The notes under the pieces: model-generated
Seen by the model: the letters and a program-made list of their open reading frames with translations, nothing else
What the model was told of the DNA's origin: nothing
Database searches by the model: none
Origin: Deltaproteobacteria bacterium RBG_13_61_14
GTDB lineage: Bacteria; RBG-13-61-14
Length of the DNA stretch: 9,203 nucleotides
Reading direction: 5' to 3'
Assembly (NCBI GenBank): GCA_001797815.1
Contig: MGQK01000088.1
Coordinates: forward strand, 14,294-23,496
Translations under genes and position numbers: made by a program
Shown here: piece by piece, positions 5,833-9,203 of the stretch
How the letters are laid out: the number at the start of each line of letters is the position of its first letter
Position numbering within the stretch: position 1 is the stretch's first letter

Positions 5833-6978
5833 CTACCGCCCCCGCAGCACTTCCTTGGCAATCAGCCGGGTCTGGATCTGGCTGGTGCCGCCCCCGATCT
5901 CGCCCAGCTTGGCGTCGCGCAGGAACCGCTCGACGTGATACTCCTTGATATACCCGTAGCCGCCGTGGATCTGCACCGCGTCCAGCGCGGAGCGCACCGC
6001 CATCTGCGAGGCAAAGAGCTTGGCGATCGCGGCCTCCTTGATGATGCTCCGGCCCCGCATGCACAGGGTCACCACCTTGTAGCAATACTCCCGCGCCACC
6101 TCCAGGCCCGTGGCCATGTTCGCGATCATCTCCTGCACCAATTGGAACTCGGCCAGCGGTTTCTCGAACTGCACCCGCTGGTTCGCGTATTTCACCGAGG
6201 CCTCGAGACACGCCTGCATCACCCCGATCGAGGTGCTCGCGCCCATGCTCCGCTCCGCGTCCAGGGTCTTGAACATCTCCGGAAAACCCTGGCCCTCGGC
6301 GCCGATCAGGTTCGCCTTGGGCACCTCCACGTCCTCCATGAACACCTCCGAAGTCGGCGAGCAGCGCATCCCCAGCTTGTCGAACTTCTCGCCCACCTCA
6401 AGCCCGGGCATGCCCCGCTCGAGCAGGAGCTGCAAGCCGCCCCGGGCGCCCTTGGTCCCGGGCAAGCGCGCGATGCAGATGAAATACTCGGCCAGCGGCG
6501 CGTTGGTGATGAAGGTCTTGCTGCCCTTGACGATATACTTGTTCCCGTCCGGCCGCGCCACCGTCTGGAGCGCGAGCGCGTCCGAGCCGGCGTTGGGCTC
6601 GGTCAGCATCCAGCTCGCCAGCTTCCTCCCGCTCGCCACCTCGGCAATATACCTGCGCTTCTGCTCCTCGGTGCCATACATCTCCAGGGTGTGGCAAAAG
6701 TTGAGCGAGCAGACGTTGATGCTCATGCCCAGTCCGGCCGCGCCCCGCGCCACCTCTTCCTTGACCAGCGCCGTGCTCAACAAGTCCGCCCCAGCCCCGC
6801 CGTATTCCGGACTCACGCTCGGCGCTAAAAAGCCCAGCTCGCCCATCTGGCGGTAAGCTTCCAGCGGAAACTTGTTCTCCCGGTCCAGTTCCGCGGCAAT
6901 CGGAATGATCTCCTCATCCACAAACTTCCGCACCGCCGCCCGCAGCGCCCGGTGCTCGTCATTCAAATACACCGACAT
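5833..6978 (-). CDS. Acyl-CoA dehydrogenase with helix-G-type catalytic Glu
   Basis: A 381-residue FAD enzyme that forms the 2,3-double bond of an acyl-CoA and passes electrons to ETF; full length for the family. The N-terminal helical domain holds PSVSPEYGGAGAD (53-65), the middle domain has the flavin signature WMLTEPNAGSDA (123-134), and the C-terminal domain has FEKPLAEFQLVQ (271-282) and the second signature QIHGGYGYIKEYHVERFLRDAK (336-357). In most members the catalytic base is the Glu of YEGTxQIQ; here that stretch is IGGGTSQIQ (361-369), with Gly363 in place of Glu. Instead LDAERS (239-244) offers Glu242, where isovaleryl- and long-chain acyl-CoA dehydrogenases carry theirs. A branched- or aryl-substituted substrate is therefore plausible but unproven. 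GAGGAG (complement of 6985-6990) lies six bases before the ATG. Confidence 0.92.
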   Translation of the reverse strand: MSVYLNDEHRALRAAVRKFVDEEIIPIAAELDRENKFPLEAYRQMGELGFLAPSVSPEYGGAGADLLSTALVKEEVARGAAGLGMSINVCSLNFCHTLEMYGTEEQKRRYIAEVASGRKLASWMLTEPNAGSDALALQTVARPDGNKYIVKGSKTFITNAPLAEYFICIARLPGTKGARGGLQLLLERGMPGLEVGEKFDKLGMRCSPTSEVFMEDVEVPKANLIGAEGQGFPEMFKTLDAERSMGASTSIGVMQACLEASVKYANQRVQFEKPLAEFQLVQEMIANMATGLEVAREYCYKVVTLCMRGRSIIKEAAIAKLFASQMAVRSALDAVQIHGGYGYIKEYHVERFLRDAKLGEIGGGTSQIQTRLIAKEVLRGR

Positions 6979-7121
6979 CTTTCACTCCTCGGGAAACAGG
7001 TTTTCAACCGGTTCACCTCACGTCCAAACTCGAACTCAAAACAAGTCTTGTCCGCATGCCGCGCCTTCATCGGCGTGGTCGCCCCGCCTACGATCGCGAC
7101 TTTGCGCAAGGGCTTGCCCAT
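6963..7121 (-). pseudogene. Probable N-terminal remnant of a thiolase gene
   Basis: A 52-residue ORF on the minus strand begins MGKPLRKVAIVGGATTPMKA and continues RHADKTCFEFEF. This resembles the first 30 or so residues of thiolase-type acetyl-CoA acetyltransferases (KVAIVGxxxTPF, then DKTxxELAFEA). After about residue 32 the resemblance stops, and the frame ends at a TGA just inside the acyl-CoA dehydrogenase gene; an intact thiolase has about 400 residues. The ATG is only six bases after the mannosidase stop, and the tail overlaps the dehydrogenase ribosome binding site and start. A deletion that removed the thiolase body from a thiolase/dehydrogenase operon would explain this. The alternatives are a genuine small ORF or chance; the assignment rests on a short match from memory. 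Confidence 0.4.
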
Positions 7122-7127
7122 GACGAC

Positions 7128-9203
7128 CTACTTCAGCTCTAGTCTTACTGTTGCCACTTCGCCCGGGCTGAGCTTGATCGTGAACGTATTTTTTTCAACC
7201 GGAAGCTCGCCTTTAAATAATGGCACACCATCGGTGCGTGCGCGGGTCGCGGAGGTGAGGGCCTTCGCGTCACGCAGAGTGATCTTCGTCTCGCCCCCGG
7301 CGCCGGAAGACTCATCGAGGCGAAGCAGCAGCGACCGCTCGGCCAAGGGCCGGATCATGCTGACCAGAACTGAGGCATTCGACGATTGAACCATATCCAC
7401 CGCCTCAGGTCCAAATCCGCGGCTGAACTGCGCTGCTTGGGTTTTAGCCTCGGCTTCGTCCTGGGCCGCGAAACTGGTCAGCCGGCTCAAAAACGTGAAT
7501 TCGCCGTCGCGGGGCGCTCCCAGGAAGGAATGACCGTAAGCGGTCCAGCCCAGGACCAAGTGTTGAAATCCTCCCCCAAAAGGGCCGGTGATGGGGTCTT
7601 TGTCCAGCGATCCGGGAAGGACCACCCCGGAATTGTCAGAAGTAAAAGCAATGCCGAAGCCATCGCCCATAGCCAGCAAGTAGTGGTTGAAGACCGCATC
7701 TGCTGGCGTTCCATACATCCAACCGAAAACTTGAGTCAGCGCATTGATGCCGGGAAAGTTTGGGTCGGCCATGCGCGCGCCGGGGATCAGGTCGCCGCTG
7801 CCGATTGGCGAACTCGGAGCGAAGCGATACGGATTATAAGGACCTTCCACAATCAAAGGTCGGTCAGCCGGGACCTCAAGAGGGTAAGTGAAGGTGTGGT
7901 CTACGATTTGATCCTTTTGGCTTTTGACTCGTTGGAAAAAGGTTGCCTCCTTCGTTCCGCAATCCAACCAGATCTCCTGGCTCACTTCTTCCACCGGCCC
8001 CAGATCCACCTTGAGAAGGTGAGCAACTCCTTTGATAAGGAAGCCTGGAATCCTGATGCCCAGCGATTCCTTGATAAACTTGGTCAGCGCCTTAACCCCA
8101 TCAGGATTGCGGGCGAGCTTGCCGCTGATCTTGACCCATGCCCTCTGCGGCCCCGCCTCTATAATCTCCACCTTGACCTGCTTGAATCCCGGACGATGAA
8201 ATACGTTCCCGCGCGTGCCCGCATCTTCGCCCCGGGCCACCACCACATACTGGTTCAACTGATAGGGACCTGATCCCACCAATTCCCGACCAAGCTCTTT
8301 GTCATACAGACTCGAAACGCCGCCGGTTTTCCTGTCCACTTCGAGATGGTAAAACCGGTTCTCCATGATGACCTTCCCGCCCTCCTCGCGGGCCAACACC
8401 TCGCCCGGCGGGCAGAGGGAGACTTGACAGATGACGGGCGGGTAAATGGGTAATTGACTTTCGATCTTTTTAATGCGTGCAATCCACTCCCTTCGAGTCT
8501 CTTTCCACTCCGCGGTGTCTTCCTTGGTGTATTTGGTGTTGCCGAACGGCACCGGGCCCGGGTTGTGGTCGTTGTTGAGGCTAATTAGCTTGTAAGCTTC
8601 AAGAATTGGAGCCGCAATCTCCGGTAGCTTTCCTCCTTGCATGACGTCAAAGGCGGCTTTGGTCTCAATGCTCGGAATCATGCTTTCAAAATGCCGCTCC
8701 ACCGCGGTCCGCTCCGGATCGGTCTGGGCCAGGGCAAAGAAAATCTGCTCGCCCCAGAAGCCGGGGAGTTCCCCGCGCAGGCTGGGGATATCTTTTCCGT
8801 AACGGGCCTCCGCCTCCGAGAAAAACTCCGCGGGCGTAGAGATAATCAGTTTGGGATAAGCCCAACGCTGGTCCCAGAGCTTCGCCAGCTCCGAGGGGGT
8901 GGCGTCCTGCGGACCGTTGTCCACCGCGTGGGCCGGGTAAAAAGGCAGGAAGTAGATATCAAAAGGATAGTCCCAATGCGCGCCGAAGAAATCGAAATGC
9001 TCCTGCACAATCTGGGGAGGCGTTCCCTCGGTCTCCAGCGACTTGAGGTAAGGCCCCAGCCGCGACTCGATTTCCGAGAGCGCCGTCTCGCTGATCGGCA
9101 GGTCCGGCTTCATGGCCAGGTCAAAGTTCTCGCCGTAGCCGTTGAGGTTGGGCGTGAGCCAGGCCAGGATTTTCTCGTTGCCCACCGGCGGCTGGAGGTA
9201 AAA
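7128..9203 (-). CDS. Glycoside hydrolase family 38 (alpha-mannosidase-like), 5' end outside window
   Basis: The reading frame is open to the window edge (FYLQPPVGNEK at its visible start), so 691 C-terminal residues are seen of a protein probably near 900-1000. The visible part begins within the family 38 catalytic region. LIISTPAEFF (119-128) and RGELPGFWG (143-151) are typical of its end. A helical middle region follows, then the large beta-rich C-terminal domain starting at ENRFYHLEVDRKTGGVSSLY (281-300), then GRELVGSGPYQLNQY (305-319). The Asp nucleophile of the family (in a WxxDxFG-type motif) should lie in the missing part, so activity cannot be judged. The likely role is cleavage of alpha-mannosyl or related glycosides; substrate and location are unknown because any signal peptide is off the window. 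The GTG at 9185 is not taken as the start, because homologous-looking sequence continues past it. The gene looks less GC-rich than its downstream neighbour. Confidence 0.85.
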   Translation of the reverse strand, partial: FYLQPPVGNEKILAWLTPNLNGYGENFDLAMKPDLPISETALSEIESRLGPYLKSLETEGTPPQIVQEHFDFFGAHWDYPFDIYFLPFYPAHAVDNGPQDATPSELAKLWDQRWAYPKLIISTPAEFFSEAEARYGKDIPSLRGELPGFWGEQIFFALAQTDPERTAVERHFESMIPSIETKAAFDVMQGGKLPEIAAPILEAYKLISLNNDHNPGPVPFGNTKYTKEDTAEWKETRREWIARIKKIESQLPIYPPVICQVSLCPPGEVLAREEGGKVIMENRFYHLEVDRKTGGVSSLYDKELGRELVGSGPYQLNQYVVVARGEDAGTRGNVFHRPGFKQVKVEIIEAGPQRAWVKISGKLARNPDGVKALTKFIKESLGIRIPGFLIKGVAHLLKVDLGPVEEVSQEIWLDCGTKEATFFQRVKSQKDQIVDHTFTYPLEVPADRPLIVEGPYNPYRFAPSSPIGSGDLIPGARMADPNFPGINALTQVFGWMYGTPADAVFNHYLLAMGDGFGIAFTSDNSGVVLPGSLDKDPITGPFGGGFQHLVLGWTAYGHSFLGAPRDGEFTFLSRLTSFAAQDEAEAKTQAAQFSRGFGPEAVDMVQSSNASVLVSMIRPLAERSLLLRLDESSGAGGETKITLRDAKALTSATRARTDGVPLFKGELPVEKNTFTIKLSPGEVATVRLELK

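Noticed and set aside
5254-6828. Long plus-strand open frame opposite the methyltransferase and dehydrogenase
   Set aside because: A His/Leu/Arg/Gln-rich translation antisense to two well-supported genes; an effect of high GC content.
9183-9185. GTG at 9185 as the true mannosidase start
   Set aside because: The frame stays open to the window edge with plausible family sequence (FYLQPP), and the catalytic nucleophile region of family 38 would be missing if translation began here.

Overview
This is a GC-rich bacterial chromosome segment with no phage, plasmid or CRISPR signature. The canonical HslU, an arginine-inhibitable type of acetylglutamate kinase, an acyl-CoA dehydrogenase and two likely selenocysteine codons suggest a selenium-using bacterium. 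A member of the Desulfobacterota (Deltaproteobacteria) or a neighbouring uncultured phylum would fit, but nothing in the window fixes the lineage.

Plus-strand half (1 to about 4940): hslU (protease ATPase; hslV probably lies just upstream, outside the window), a receiver-GAF-GAF response regulator, argB, two very small membrane-protein genes, and a dodecin gene. The spacers after hslU and after the response regulator are filled by long imperfect inverted repeats built from short A/T-rich tandem units.

The most interesting part is 4066-4492. Read normally it holds only a 29-codon and a 35-codon fragment, each ended by TGA. Read through, the first TGA (4188-4190) extends a 58-residue membrane protein with a UxxxC motif, and its stop then overlaps the next start as ATGA (4274-4277). 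Reading through the second TGA (4379-4381) completes a 72-residue two-helix protein that looks like the DUF6132 family, with Sec in place of the second Cys of GCxxxCPIT. Each TGA is followed, 20-21 nt later, by the apical loop of a perfect hairpin (stems of 6 and 7 bp), with G in the first two loop bases, as expected of a bacterial SECIS. I read this as a translationally coupled pair of selenoproteins that ordinary gene calling would miss.

Dodecin (4725-4937) has its own candidate promoter and a folded leader of about 180 nt. It lacks the Trp that stacks flavin in classical dodecins. A strong hairpin at 4966-5003 separates it from the converging minus-strand genes.

Minus-strand half (5023-9203), in transcription order: the C-terminal 691 residues of a family 38 alpha-mannosidase-like glycosidase (cut by the window edge), a 52-codon ORF that looks like the stump of a thiolase, an acyl-CoA dehydrogenase whose catalytic Glu appears to be at the isovaleryl-CoA-dehydrogenase position, and a class I SAM-dependent methyltransferase. 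The mannosidase looks less GC-rich than the dehydrogenase, and the thiolase stump at their junction suggests a past deletion or rearrangement.
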